NCBI GenBank assembly: GCA_035578155.1
Contig: JAPWDM010000007.1
Coordinates: 28,556,413 to 28,620,412 of the forward strand
Length of the DNA: 64,000 bases
DNA from: Brachynemurus nebulosus
Taxonomy: Eukaryota > Arthropoda > Insecta > Neuroptera > Myrmeleontidae
Direction: 5' to 3'
Part shown: positions 12,001 through 23,579 of the stretch, piece after piece
How the letters are laid out: each line of letters starts with the position of its first letter
Numbering within the stretch: the first letter of the stretch is position 1
The notes under the pieces: generated by a model
Databases searched by the model: none
Seen by the model: only the letters and a program-made list of their open reading frames with translations
Told to the model about the DNA's origin: nothing
Position numbers and translations under genes: made by a program

Positions 12001-12542
12001 CAGTAGCGTAGCTGAGGTGGCTGGCGCTTCTGGCCAGACTTGAAAGTGGCGCCCTACTTTTGATAAAAAAGGAGGGAGTTCAGTAATTTAAAAATATCCA
12101 CCCTTGTAAATAATAAACAAATATTTTACAAATATGGAATACCATAAAGTAACGCTCAAATCTATTAATATTATATCCACCCTTACCCACAATCACATCA
12201 TACGTCTCTTCCTTTACACAAACTACAGCCACCTGGGCTTCTGGGCATGACTCATCAAACTTCACGAAATAACGCGATAACGACACTCAGTTCCTTTATT
12301 TTTCAAACTTGTAGAAATGCTAGAAATCTTTTTACATTCAAATTGTGGCCTAGTTTAAGACTAGCCAGTGTACCTTAATTGTTGTCTCAGTCTATGTTTT
12401 TGAATAATTTGTTCAATGTTCACAGTATCAAAATGAGGTGACGCCTATACCTTAACGATTAAGCGAAACCGTCGAGGTGGCGCCCCCCTGCTCCAGCGCC
12501 CCTGGCGGGGGCAATCATTCCCACCCGTTTGCTACGCCACTG
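12001..12542. mobile_element. hAT-type MITE in intron 1
   Basis: Ends CAGTAGCGTAGC and (inward) CAGTGGCGTAGC are inverted copies. The flanking 8-mers are TATAGCAA (11993-12000) and TATAGTAG (12543-12550), six of eight matching, as expected of an aged hAT target duplication. It is GC-rich near both ends (GTGGCGCCC blocks). It begins only 184 bp after exon 1. The 68-codon minus frame inside has no known domain. Confidence 0.65.
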
Positions 12543-12847
12543 TATAGTAGCTACGTGGTAAATTAGTGATCTTAATGGGCCCATAACTTGTTTATTATTT
12601 TTATTTCAATAAAACCACTTTAGTAACATATTCTACATAATAATTAAATCAAAACACTTTTTGAATGAGAGTTCCCGTCAATTTTAAGAATGTTGTTTCG
12701 AGCAAAACGTGTTTAAAATTTCAGTATATAATAATAAAAACGAAACTACTTACACAGTGGACTATAACGCAGACATACGAATAAGTTACAAATGCTATTT
12801 TAAAACTTACGAAGGACTTCGAATATCACTCTGAAAATTTGAGAGTA

Positions 12848-13383
12848 TAGTCGATCCTTTTTTTGTGCGGTGGACAGGAACCGCATAAAAAAAATCGCAC
12901 AAAAAAAATATATTCAAAAATATCATAAATAGCTATAAAAAGTATAGTTCGATCCAGATTGTACAAAAAAACTTTTTTTATGCGGTTGGTCGGGACCGCA
13001 TAAAAAAAGTTTCATCGAAAAAACATCACTCAAAACGCTCAAAACTTAGAAATTTCCTTAGAAGTTGTTTCTATAAACAAGATAAAGCCTTAATTTACAC
13101 GTAGGAACATTTTATATCATTTTTATAATATTATGAAAATTTTGAAAAATACATGTATAAAAAAATTAAATGATGCAATAATTTATATTCCTATGCAATG
13201 TATTGATTAAATGCTTAAAAGTCGTTAAAAAGTATTTTTATCAAAGAAAGTTATTATAATAATTGTTTAAGTTTCTTACTGTCTCGTAATTTTGATTCAC
13301 ATTATGCATTTTAATAGCCATTTTTTACAAACCGCATAAAAAAAATCCCACAAAAAAAGACCGCATAAAAAAGAGTTCAGCTG
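12848..13383. mobile_element. Short Tigger-like MITE (family C), copy 2
   Basis: Same sequence and length as 7367-7902, ending GAGTTCAGCTG. The flanks on both sides (12660-12847 and 13384-13450) are the two halves of a dispersed repeat found unbroken at 15008-15235, so this is an insertion into an older repeat and the other copy supplies the empty site. Confidence 0.7.
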
Positions 13384-14081
13384 TTATAATATTCTTGAGA
13401 TGCTTTACTAAAATTCTATGAAAAAAAAATTCGTTCAAAAAGTATTTACCTCCTTAAAAAATGAAAATTTTTGTAAAATTTTATGAGGAGTGCTCACGTT
13501 AAATGTCACTCAAATTGTAAATTCGGTAAGTTTATTCTAATAATTATAATAACATTTACAATTTTAACTGTTAACTGACTTAGTTAGGTTTGCGAATTAA
13601 CTGAGATAATACTGAGTGTGAGTGATATAGTCATTTCAACCATGCCAATTGAAATAACAGACATCTAATAAATTACATGTAAAATAAATAGAGAATCGAA
13701 TGTTATTTTAAAATCCCCTACAGATATCTCGAGCCGTTCTATTTATTCTGTATAATGGTAACAATATTTTCATTGTTACCGCTAACTTAAACGATTTCAA
13801 TTTTCTTTCATTTAATTAGATTGAGTAGCAGGCACGTAGCCGAAATGGGGGACAAGAGAATCCCTCCAAAAAAAATTTAATGTTCTTCATTTGCATGTAA
13901 CACAAAATTAGTTAGAAATAACTTAAGGGGTGAAATACCTTTAGACTGGTGAAAGTAAAGACAATTTCGAGAATTTTTTTTTTTAAAAAGAAACATTGAT
14001 CTGTATTGTTAACGGTTTGGCGTTTATTTACAATGACCTTAAAAGTATAACATTTTATTTCTTTTGTTTCAATATAATTAT

Positions 14082-15003
14082 CCCTAGAATCATACGTTGG
14101 TCTACGAGTAAAGTTAATCATACATCGGCGTCGTTTCGACGAATGGACTTTTTACGGGGAGTTTTAGAGTTTATTCGCAAAAAACATTTTTTTTACATAA
14201 CAATACTACAAAAGCGAACAAAATATTTAAAAAAATTGGATTTGGAAAAATTTCTTAATATAAATATTTATTAATTTTTTTAATCTTTTCGTCAAAGCAT
14301 ATTTTCACTATAAAAATTAAAAAATAGATGAATACATCAATTGTATCATAAAACATGTCTTTCAAATAATTAATTTATGAACAATTATGAGTCAGTGGAC
14401 ATGTGTGACTTTACAGAATGTGAAATTTCTCAGTTATAAATATTCCTATAGATATGTAGTTATTTCCCCATTAGGCACATTTGTAAATTTTGTAAAATTT
14501 GTTAGTAATTTTTCGAATAAGATCTCAAAAAATAATAAAAATTAAAATATTTTCCACAAAATAAATTGTTAATCTTTTATTAAGTCATTCGAAATGCATT
14601 CTTTAGTTTTCGATTCAATATATTAAAACTTCAGTATTATGTCGTCTCTATAAGTCAAACAGGTGTAATCATCTTTCACATTATCATAATCATTGAATAA
14701 ATTAATTATAACATCCATATCTTTAATAAATTTTCAAAAAAATTAGGAAAACTTTTATATGTAGTGTACAAAATCTTCAAAAAAAAGATACGTTAATCAT
14801 ACATCGACGTCCTTTTGACGGACACTATTTCAATACAAACAAAACGACAATGACTATAAACAAAATAAATATATGTGGTGTGTTATAATAACGAATAAAT
14901 TAGATAACAGAAATCTCACAGCAAACAAGTAACAACAAGTCGTAGTATTGGAGCAGGTAGAGAAGTTCGTACGTCGTTTTGACGTTTACGTATGATTCTA
15001 GGG
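14082..15003 (+). mobile_element. piggyBac-type MITE, copy 1
   Basis: Starts CCCTAGAATCATACGTTGG and ends ACGTATGATTCTAGGG, giving inverted ends of 16 bp. The right flank is TTAA (15004-15007); the left is TTAT, one base off. Inner repeats ATCATACATCG(G/A)CGTC lie near both ends. Two near-identical copies occur at 40974-41899 (same orientation) and 47426-48348 (inverted). TTAA targets with CCCTAGAA ends are the hallmark of piggyBac. No transposase inside. Confidence 0.85.
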
Positions 15004-15007
15004 TTAA

Positions 15008-15235
15008 ACCAACCAACCAGTTTTAAAACCAATTTTAAAAATGTTTTTTTCGAAATAACCGTGTTTAAAATTTCGATATGTAATAATAAAAACAAAACTA
15101 TTTCTGAAACTTCAAATATTGCTTTGAAAATTTGGAACTACAATCTTGACGAGATGTTCTACTAATATTTTATGGAAAAAAATGCAAATTTTTTTTCGTT
15201 CTAAAGGTGTCTCTCCCCTTAATAGCTTTAATATT
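15008..15235 (+). repeat. Dispersed repeat, intact segment
   Basis: The stretch containing TCGAAATAACCGTGTTTAAA, AATAATAAAAACAAAACTA and TTTGAAAATTTG matches 12670-12847 plus 13384-13450, where the family C MITE interrupts it. No coding content; type unknown. Confidence 0.5.
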
Positions 15236-16166
15236 CCTCCGGAGTACAGTTAGCTTAATTACGGAAACGATATTCATAAATTGGACAACGGTTCATTATA
15301 CAACGACTATTAAAATCAATTAAGTGTGCACTCTACCTCACTTAGAACGCCATCTAAAGTGTTGTTCGAACAACTACTGATATCATGAAATTTTTAAATT
15401 CACGTATATGAAAAAATACCGTTCTGCATAACCTAGTGAATTTCTCCGAAACTTTTACAGACAACAAATATATATTTCAGTTCAAAAAAAATAAAATTTT
15501 CAAAATAGATACCACAAGACGTGTTATAATAATAATAGAATTTTGTCACAATGCTTCTCGAAAACCAGTTTACATAGAATAGTACATTCGAGTACCTATC
15601 TGAATTTGAATTTGTTATAATTGAGTTGGATTGCTCGCCGACTTTTTCACTGGATCGTCATATATGCACGCGTCAATTTACCCCTACGTACAATATTATC
15701 TGAACGACGAAACAGTTGTACAACTAAAAGTTGCCAGTGTGCAAATCGCACAAACTCATATGACCTGAAAACAAATTTCCATCACAGTACCACCACGCTC
15801 AAATGTCACCATATCACTCGTTGCAATAACGGAATGTTCCTTAAGGCACTTCGCTAAAAAGTAATAAAAAATATTAACAAAAACTTTTTACAACATTATT
15901 TTTCTCTTGTGTCCCAAATTTTGCCACGATTTACTAGACGACCAAACAGGTGAACAAACATACTTTTTGCGAAAACTTTTTATTAAGTTAAATCCCAAAC
16001 GTGTAATACAAGTGGTAATATAACAAAAAAAAGTGGATAATGAAAAAAGTAATTACAGAAAAATAACATTTTTTTTTTGCACGAATTATAGTGGAAGTGC
16101 GCGAAACATTCAATTGAAATATATTCAAACCACAAGAGCCAGGAAATTGTTGAGAGACATAACGTA
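15236..16166. other. No gene seen
   Basis: Overlapping short frames on both strands without domains. The stretch 15541-15600 (CTCGAAAACCAGTTTACATA) loosely resembles part of the dispersed repeat at 46079 and 58895. Confidence 0.4.
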
Positions 16167-16329
16167 CAGTAGACTCGATTATTGAAACACACCCCGTGGC
16201 CAAAATGTTACAGTAATCGAGCGATCATTAAATGCGTTTGTAAATCAATCCAAGATTGCACTAATGCTTTGATTCAGGGAAAGGACACGGATATAAAAAA
16301 AAAATACAAAATATTTTTAAAGTAAACAA
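16167..16329. repeat. Possible solitary Tigger/pogo end
   Basis: CAGTAGACTCGATTATTGAA, preceded by TA and followed by a second TACAGTAATCGAGCG, looks like a pogo/Tigger terminus with subterminal repeat. No matching inverted end was found nearby. Confidence 0.3.
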
Positions 16330-17204
16330 CAGGGTGGAATTTTAGCAACTCTTATAGCTTTTGGTGAATTTTGATAAAATTTTACGATGATTTAGTTGGA
16401 AACAACATAGCTTTTTTGTAAAATAATATTAATCTGACTTTTTTTTGTTTTAGGAGTTGTTCCACCGTATTAGGTTTTATTTAATCTTGTTGTAGCTTTT
16501 TTTTATCAAGTGTTCCATGACGTATTCGCCAACCACTGGACTAACTGGGCTACACATTGGTACCCCAATTAATTATAAATAATAATTATTGTTAAATTTA
16601 TAGTGGAAATATGTGTTATTTAAGATTAAATTTAATCCTTCAAAAAAGTTTTCTTTATCTATGTTAGTATGTTGTTTTATTATATGCCATTTTTGTTTGA
16701 CGATCGCTATTGCAAAACTGATCGGTATATTTGTATAAAGTGATTTTACATCTAATGATATTAGTTTACGATCTTTTTCTATTTTAATATTGTTTATTAA
16801 TTTAGTAAATTCATATGAATTTTTAATATTATATTTGCTATGTAAACTTTTTTGTAGGATATTTGTAAAATATTTTGCTATGTTATTGGTTGGTGTATTT
16901 ATTTATGCAACTATTGGTCTAAGTGGCCAGTTGTCTTTATACGATGGAACAATTCCTAAAACAAAAAAGAAGTCAGATTAATACACCTTCTGCCAAAATC
17001 ACTAGAAAGTAAAATAATATTATACTTAGTATATTTTAGAACACAAAATTAATACATCTCGCGTCATCTGTCATTTATGGGAAAAATTATATATTATTTA
17101 AGCAGATTTCTAATTAATTAAGTTTTTATAAATTTTATTTTATAAAAAAGCTGTGTTTATCAAAATTCACTGAAAGATGTGAGAGTTAATAAAATTCTAC
17201 CCTG
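16330..17204 (-). mobile_element. Penelope-like retroelement relic with inverted flanking arms
   Basis: The outer ends are inverted copies: left CAGGGTGGAATTTTAGCAAC, right (inward) CAGGGTAGAATTTTATTAAC. Both arms run on through GTGAATTTTGATAAA, CTGACTT, T-rich tract and TTTTAG up to GA(A/G)TTGTTCCA(C/T)CGTAT, where the reverse-transcriptase coding part starts on the minus strand. So a complete 5' part on the right faces a short inverted 5' part (16330-16476) on the left. Penelope-like elements often carry such inverted partial copies. The right arm has about 115 bp more than the left. No target duplication was found. Confidence 0.6.
16477..16955 (-). pseudogene. Penelope-like reverse transcriptase fragment, broken
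   Basis: Reading the minus strand from 16955, after an acceptor-like TTTTTTGTTTTAG, one frame of 159 codons gives PLRPIVA, then INTPTNNIAKYFTNIL, LISLDVKSLYTNIP and LIGVPMCSPVSPVVGEYVMEHL. These correspond to the conserved reverse-transcriptase blocks of Penelope-like elements (LRPIVSS..N, SLDVxSLFTNIP with its catalytic Asp, and QxxGxPMGSP). Two in-frame TAA stops break it (after PLRPIVA and just before LIGVPM, where glutamine is usual), and MGSP reads MCSP. The YADD block and the GIY-YIG endonuclease are absent. There is no frameshift over 159 codons, so decay is moderate. Confidence 0.75.
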
Positions 17205-18480
17205 TATATATATAATGACTTTTTTCGATAAGACTTGTTTACAACATGTTGTTATTTTTTTTTTTTATATGCGTGTGATCAAAACATACGCAGTTACTCT
17301 TCCCTAAAATAGATAAAATATATCTATTTTATAAAATTTCCCTGTTTTGTCCCGTGTTTAACGGCAAATTTAATGGTGGGATTAGATTTTCGATATTTTT
17401 ATTGTTTCTCAAAGAAAACATTACACGTGTAACATCTTTTTAAATCGACTATCACCTTTAACGCAACAAAAATATATTTTATTAAATCTTTAAAAGAATT
17501 ATTGATATTTCAAAATCAAATTTATTATCCCCGCTTCTTGTACTCGTAACGCTTATTCCAATAATTCGATTACTAATCAAATTATTATCTTTCGTGTATT
17601 TTTATTTCTCAAATTTATGTACATGAGGACACTGCAGCAACCATCGATGCATACATATAGGTACTAATCATTATCTGAACCCGAGTTTTAGGTTAGGTGA
17701 ATAGCTACGGCCACAGAACAAATAGAACGAATATAACTGTCTCTTTTCTGCAATCACTTATGTGCAAGTATGTGCATCTTAGGTTGTTTAGTGTCAGTTG
17801 CTCAGTACCCGTCGCTCAGTGTAAGTCAGTCAAACAACAATAAATTTGATTGTTGAACCGGCACAAGTAGCGTTGTGGTATCACACACATCACATACATG
17901 TATGCGAACCAAAGGTCACGTGACGGCTATCACCACTCACACAAACAGAGTTTACCGCACAAATACAAAGTAAACACCGTGCACGTATACAACATATTTT
18001 CTATCTCAAGTGGTTACACAGGTTCCAGTAGTATAGAAATATGTATTTTCTCTCTAGTTGCTCTATGGCTACAGCTATTGAAGCGACCCCTATTGTTGTT
18101 CAATTTAATTAAAACGTTTTCATGTAAAATTCATGAAATAGCTTATAAAAAAATTATCGAAAATAATTGTCTTTTTACATGGATATTTTTTTTTTGGGCT
18201 AGAATACAATTGAAAAAAATCGGGATGTTTAAAACTGTAATCAAAAAAATGTGATTACGTGTAGTCTAAGTACGGGTAGTCGAAAATTACATATAACTGA
18301 GTACCATTGAACTATCAAAAATCAAATTATAAAGCAACCATTAAATTATGGGAAAAACTCGAGAAACTTCACAATATATTGTATCCGGCATTAGATATTA
18401 ATTGGGAACAAAAAAGTGGAAAAGGGTAGATCACACGGTAGGGTGTAATCTTATTCAAATAAAATGACCATTAAATTATA
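17205..18480. other. AT-rich intron DNA, no gene seen
   Basis: The 118-codon frame at 17898-18254 lacks any domain and runs into low-complexity lysine/isoleucine coding; treated as chance. Confidence 0.45.
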
Positions 18481-18481
18481 T

Positions 18482-18937
18482 AGGGTGTAAAATAAATAAC
18501 TCTCGTCCATTTGAGGAGTGACTCATTGCACCCTGTAGACTGTAGAGTGTAGACACTAAAACCACAGGAATTTTTTCGGAATTAACAGTTTGAGAAAATC
18601 ACAAATTAACTGGCTACATGATGTTTCAAAATTTTTCTAAGTACAGCTCTGACTAAGTAATGCATAAATACCTTCTTAGTAAAGGTGAAAAATAACTTTT
18701 TGTAAACATGTTTAGGTCGTAAATGTTTTTTTAGAAACAGAAAATTTATCTTACAAAGATGAGATGATCAGAGCCGGATTAAAAAAATTTTAAGGGCCTC
18801 TTTTTTGACCCATATTTAGTATAAAAATTTTTCTGTTAAAAAACAGTTTTGGTTCAAATTTATTGGCAAATATTAATTACCTGGATGAGATCTACCCACT
18901 GTTTTCGTAGCGAAATTTATATACTTTACACCCTGTA
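18482..18937. mobile_element. MITE with CAGGGTGTAAA ends (family G), full copy
   Basis: Left end TAGGGTGTAAAATAAATAAC and right end (inward) TACAGGGTGTAAAGTATATA are inverted at the outer 11 bases. A 5'-TA flank is visible on both sides. The right half matches 50824-51291 in reverse complement, and the left 90 bp match the arms of the hairpin at 25598-25828. No coding content. Confidence 0.6.
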
Positions 18938-19594
18938 GAAATAGAAAAAATAGTAATTGAAAGAACCAGTATATGTAGATACAATTCTGATTAATATAAA
19001 TATGAATATGACTCAACAAGCCATATTCGTTACACTCTTATAGAGATTTACTCTCGCTATAGGAGTTTCATTTCAGTAATAATACCTCACGTACCAAAAC
19101 ATATTAAAATATTCATCGTTAAAAATAATTCGATTCCGAATCGTAAAACAGAATATTGGGACAATCGAAGACGAATAAATCAGACATCGAACGCCGTTGG
19201 CGAAAATCCTTGGGTGAGCCGAACAAAAAAAAAACTTTTATCAAAATAAATAAATTACACGAGCAGCAAATTGGAAAATATTTTGAAAGTACGTGATAAA
19301 ATTTGTGTAATGTAAAATCTGAACTGTTTATTTTGTATTTGAACCAAGAGCCAAGCGACCAAATCATCACCAAGCCATTGTCACCCGCCCGTACGCCATC
19401 AAACGGGGATTTATCAATTTACATCAGTCGTAATAAGAAACAGACAACAGATAAACAAGGACATGCAGTACCACTCTCGTGTTTTCGTTCGCCTAGAGGA
19501 GTCTATTTTCAAAAACCAATGAACACCCTAATTATAAGTTCATCAGTAAAATTTGTCAATTTCAGGTTTACAAAACGAATCCTTTCACTAAATT

Positions 19595-19833
19595 AAATTG
19601 TTCGGTTACCAGCCAGCTTTCGAGTAATTGACTCATAATCAGGTATCACATAATTGAAAAGTTCCTTTACAGATCACACATGTAAATGGCTATCATTTGA
19701 ACCAGTTTAAACTATTTTGTTAAAAATATTAAGAGAAAAAACCTCAGTGAATTGGTTTAGGTTGTATATAAACATTGTGTTATAGCTGATGATGAGTTAA
19801 TTACTCGAAAATTAGCTCGTAAGTGAACAATTT
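19595..19833. mobile_element. Hairpin MITE (family H), copy 1
   Basis: The first and last 45 bp are inverted copies: left AAATTGTTCGGTTACCAGCC with CGAGTAATTGACTCAT, right (inward) AAATTGTTCACTTACGAGCT with CGAGTAATTAACTCAT. The same ends border 42239-43280, where another element has inserted in the middle. Superfamily unknown. Confidence 0.6.
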
Positions 19834-20109
19834 AAAAGTGAAAAGTGATAAGGCAATATGGATTTTCACAAGGCAAATCTTTTAAATGTTAATTATTTAA
19901 TTTCAAGTATAATTTTACCTAAATTTGTTATAACTTATGAGTTAATTAACCATTAAAATATGAACCCGATCAGGTTTTGTAACTAAACTAAAGAGTTGGC
20001 CATCTTTGTAAGAAAACCTGATTCATGTTTTGTGATTGGCTCTTGTGAATCTGGCGAGAGTAGCCACACTTTTAAATGCATTTTTAGCACTCTTTTAGCC
20101 ATTTTTTAA

Positions 20110-20969
20110 GGGAGGAGTTCAAATAAAAAACCAACTTTTTTATTTATGATTATTTTACTTGTTGAAATTTTCTTTTAAATTAGGGAGGGTTTCAAATAGA
20201 AAATTTTGTTTTTGAAACATTCATTACTCTTCCCTGTGGGGGGAGGGGGCCCTTTTCCATAAGTTTTTAAGCGTTTACAAGGAACGCCATATCTCGAAAA
20301 CTAATGAATCTTTTTAAATATTTTTTCATTATCTTATCTTATATATTAAAGGACCTGTCCATATAGCTGAGTATGGGTTTCAGGTAATTTTAAAAATTAA
20401 CTATAAAATTGTAATCCCGAACTTCTAGAAATTATAAAACCCAATTTTTTAATAAAAAAAAATGTTAAAAAATAGTTACAATTGTTCAAATGGAAAAAGC
20501 ATACTCCACTTTATGCGCAATATGTTTATGAACAAAATAAAAAAAAAATTAAGTCTCTGTCTTTTCTAGAACTAAAGATATGATTTTCCTTGTCGGAAGA
20601 AACACAACTTCGGGAAACGTTAAAAAACAAAAATAGTAACAAAAGAAGCGGTTTACTCACTGTTTATTAAAACGTCTACAAAGGTATACAAATAAAAGAA
20701 CATTATCTCAGTGCATACTATAACTCATGTACACACCAAAACTAAATATTACTGATCAAATCGCGAGGGAGGGCGAGCGTTGTTTGCAAAGGAGCAGCAA
20801 CTTGGCTGTGCAGCGGCTCACAAATAAATATTTTTCTACTTGAAAAAAAAAATTTTGGCCATGTTTTATATATCACCGTGTTTGTAAAGAACCACAGAAC
20901 AAAATAAAAACAAAAAACGAGATTCGAAAAAAATTAGTTTATTAGCCGGTTCTGGCGTGAACTCCCCCC
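20110..20969. mobile_element. MITE flanked by TTAA, G-rich ends
   Basis: Flanked by TTAA at 20106-20109 and 20970-20973. Ends GGGAGGAGTTCA and (inward) GGGGGGAGTTCA. The middle holds poly-A/T runs and a GGGGGGAGGGGGCCC block near 20238. TTAA suggests piggyBac, although the ends lack the usual CCC start. No coding frame. Confidence 0.55.
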
Positions 20970-20985
20970 TTAAACAAATCGACTC

Positions 20986-21129
20986 CATTCAGCTTCAATC
21001 GAGGTCACCGACATTCTCGGTGACCACGATTTTTCCAGTTTCCTGGGTGCACGATTGAAAGGTTACAGTGGATGGGATCAACAACTTTGGACCAACTTGA
21101 CTTGGGAACACAGTGAAAGTGGGGCTTAA
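20986..21129 (+). other. Exon-like open stretch of unknown origin
   Basis: A 47-residue frame, closed by TAA at 21127, reads SASIEVTDILGDHDFSSFLG, then ARLKGYSGWDQQLWTNLTWE. Composition and codon use look coding (few AT homopolymers), unlike the surrounding DNA. There is no ATG and no clear splice site, and a TTAA MITE ends 12 bp upstream. It could be a decayed gene fragment or retrocopy. I do not recognise the protein. Confidence 0.25.
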
Positions 21130-22233
21130 AATCAAAATCAAAATCGAAAATGTGGATCAATTGAGATCTCTACCCATAATATGTACTGGAAATATGACAG
21201 ACATACCTAAACGAAACAATAAGAGATTTTTGAAATGAAAACTCCTCAATTTATTTTATTTCTTACGAATACAATTGAAACAAAAAACGTTTGAACATGT
21301 GCTGTAACGACCAAACGATTTGGATGGACAGTATCGTATCTGTTGACGGTATCGAAAATGAATTGTGACAATCGGCCCACATTTTCGAAGTTTGTAATAA
21401 GTTATTTATGTTCGACTACCCCAAAAAACACGAAACAATAGCAAAATTAATAACTAATCAATATTATTTTCACAAAAATATTTTCATAACTGTTTTTCTG
21501 GTTCTCTGTTTTTCTTCATTTGTAAAAGGAAAAAGAAAAGGAATTTGTTCAAATAGTTTTTCCGGCGTACGAAGTGGGAGAATAATGAAAGAATACGTTG
21601 TGAATACCTACACGAGTAATTCACCAGCCACAGGTAATTCACCGACTCTCCCGGCTCGTTCAGTGTCGCTCAATATGATAATGAGGATAATGTATGCAGA
21701 GAGAGTTGCCAGAACCAGGATTCATATGCACTTACAGTGTACAACAACAATCCACATTAATTCAACTGAAACAAACTTACTTTGTCTTACGAATTTTATA
21801 AGAGGAGAAATACATACCTTCAGGCACGCGAAAATAAAGGCAATTCGGGAGTAACAAGGAAAAAACTGAATTTGGCACTTTATCTACTATGACTTTAAAG
21901 TGTTAAAACAATTTTCTTTCAATATATAAAAAAAAAATAGTGAGCGCTCTAGCCGTCCTAAAAATTTTCCACGCTGTTAACATAATATAAAGACTGAACT
22001 TCAAAAACAGGGTAAGTACGAAAAAAAAAATGAAAATGAAAATCTAGCATACCGTTTATATTCTGTTCAAACAGAATGTGCAATTTTAACGGACGGAATA
22101 ACTAGTAATAAATAAATCATTATAAATTACTCCTCTTAAATCGAAATTTTTTACTCCTCGCATTTACACATATTTTCCTAATACCATCTTTGGGTCTTTC
22201 TAAAAAAAAAAAAAAAAAAAAAAATTACAAAAA
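21130..22233. other. Intron DNA, no supported gene
   Basis: Holds a 148-codon + frame (21408-21854) with a hydrophobic stretch near residues 27-40 but no domain, no flanking gene signals and poor conservation cues. I do not call it. Confidence 0.35.
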
Positions 22234-22375
22234 ATTACTCTCACGAGAGAGAAACTTACTCTCACGAGAGCGAAATTTACTCTCACGAGAGTGAAATTTA
22301 CTCTTACGTGTGTGCAACTTACTCTCACGACATTGAAATTTACTCTCACGACAATGCAACTTACTTTCAAGAGTG
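22234..22375 (+). repeat. Tandem repeat of about 24 bp
   Basis: Six units of TTACTCTCACGAGAG followed by a variable base and GAAA(C/T), starting after a 21-base A run near 22204. CTCTCACGAGAG is itself nearly palindromic. The last units decay (CACGACATTG, CACGACAATG, CAAGAGTGTA). Confidence 0.7.
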
Positions 22376-22389
22376 TACATACTCTACCC

Positions 22390-22750
22390 GAAAAATTGAC
22401 TTTTTTACCGCCACGTTCTTATATTCTCCTAATACCAATTTCAAAAATTTTGAAAAAAAACATTTTTTAGAAAAAATCAATTTTTTCCCGCCTTTCATTT
22501 ATGTTCTCCTAATACAATCTTCGGATTTTTGTAAATTCCGTCATTTTTTAGAAAAATCCGAAGATTGTATTAGGAGAACATATAAAAGGCGGGAAAAAAT
22601 GGATTTTTTCTAAAAAAAAATGGGATCCTTTACAAAATTTCGAAATTGGTATTAGGAGAACATAAATGGAAGGCGGGAAAAAATGACTTATTTTAAAAAA
22701 AAAAATGGGAATTTTTTCAAAATTTCGTAATTTGTATTAGGAGAACATAA
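22390..22750. repeat. Large palindrome built from a repeated 35-bp block
   Basis: The left arm has TTCTCCTAATAC and CCCGCC in two rounds; the right arm has GTATTAGGAGAACAT and GGCGGGAAAAAAT in three rounds on the opposite strand. At the centre, AATACAATCTTCGGATTTTT (about 22512) pairs perfectly with AAAAATCCGAAGATTGTATT around a 21-base loop. It would fold into a long hairpin. No coding content. Confidence 0.65.
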
Positions 22751-22884
22751 GTGTTAAAAAGAACCATTTTTAGATTTTCAAATTTTGATATTATGCATAA
22801 AAAAAAAATTGATATTTTTTTCTTCTAAAATTCACTATTAATTTATGCCTTCTTCTCCGTTGTTTTCTTAGGTAATAACACCGC

Positions 22885-23097
22885 TTAAATATTTGATAAT
22901 ACACCACTTTGTGCAATTGTAACACCCGATAATAATTTATTTAATTCTTCGTCATTAAGCCAATAATTGTCAATGTCCTGGAATTCTACGGGTTTTCTTA
23001 TTGTCACGTCCAGTGATAATAGTTTTGTGAATGATATTTTTGAATCTACTATTCCCACATGCTTTTTGCGTGCGGAAAATATACTTTCCGCACGCAA
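22885..23097 (-). other. Unrecognised frame with coding-like composition, beside strong hairpins
   Basis: On the minus strand about 55 codons read VGIVDSKISFTKLLSLDVTI, then a segment with FQDIDNYWLNDEELNKLLSG, and stop at 22885. The amino-acid mix looks protein-like, not a translation of AT runs. The 5' end runs into a near-perfect hairpin (23065-23098: TTTGCGTGCGGAAA, 6-base loop, then its complement). No start codon outside the hairpin, no domain known to me. It may be the tail of a transposon-borne gene. Confidence 0.25.
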
Positions 23098-23306
23098 ATT
23101 GACAACAAAACACGCAAAGCCGCCTCTTGATTTTTCATTTAATAAATATTTCTATAGAACCCATCAACAAACTAATTTAAACAATATTTAATTCAGAAAA
23201 AAAAGACAAACACTCAAAAATATTATTTTAAAAAGTAATAAAAAATAGTGATAATAATAGAAAAAAGTATGTCAAATTCGTAATAAAAAATAGTATGTGC
23301 AACTCG

Positions 23307-23402
23307 TGCGGGATTGTCGATTGCCCACTCGAGCGGATGAGTGTACTCACTACGATTGTACGCTCAATTTCGTTCTCGTGTGCAATCGACAATTTCCCGC
23401 CC
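23307..23402. repeat. Inverted repeat, GC-richer hairpin
   Basis: Left arm GCGGGATTGTCGATTGC and right arm GCAATCGACAATTTCCCGC pair over about 19 bp, and the pairing continues weakly inward (CGAGCGGATGAGTGTAC against GTACGCTC...CTCG). Could be the remains of a small fold-back element. Confidence 0.5.
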
Positions 23403-23579
23403 TTATTGCATAATATACTATTATTGTGTAATCAAATTGCCGAATTGCCGAAAACTGTGAAATTTGTTATTTCTTATTTTTATGTGTAACCAAATGAATT
23501 GTTATTATTTCTTACTTGAAGTAGATTTTATATTTAAAAATTAAATATTTTCATTAAAATGTTTGAGTAGGGTCAAGTG

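Noticed and set aside
21408..21854. 148-codon + frame with a hydrophobic stretch near its start
   Set aside because: No domain, no promoter or splice context, residues typical of chance frames; sits in a large intron full of dead repeats.
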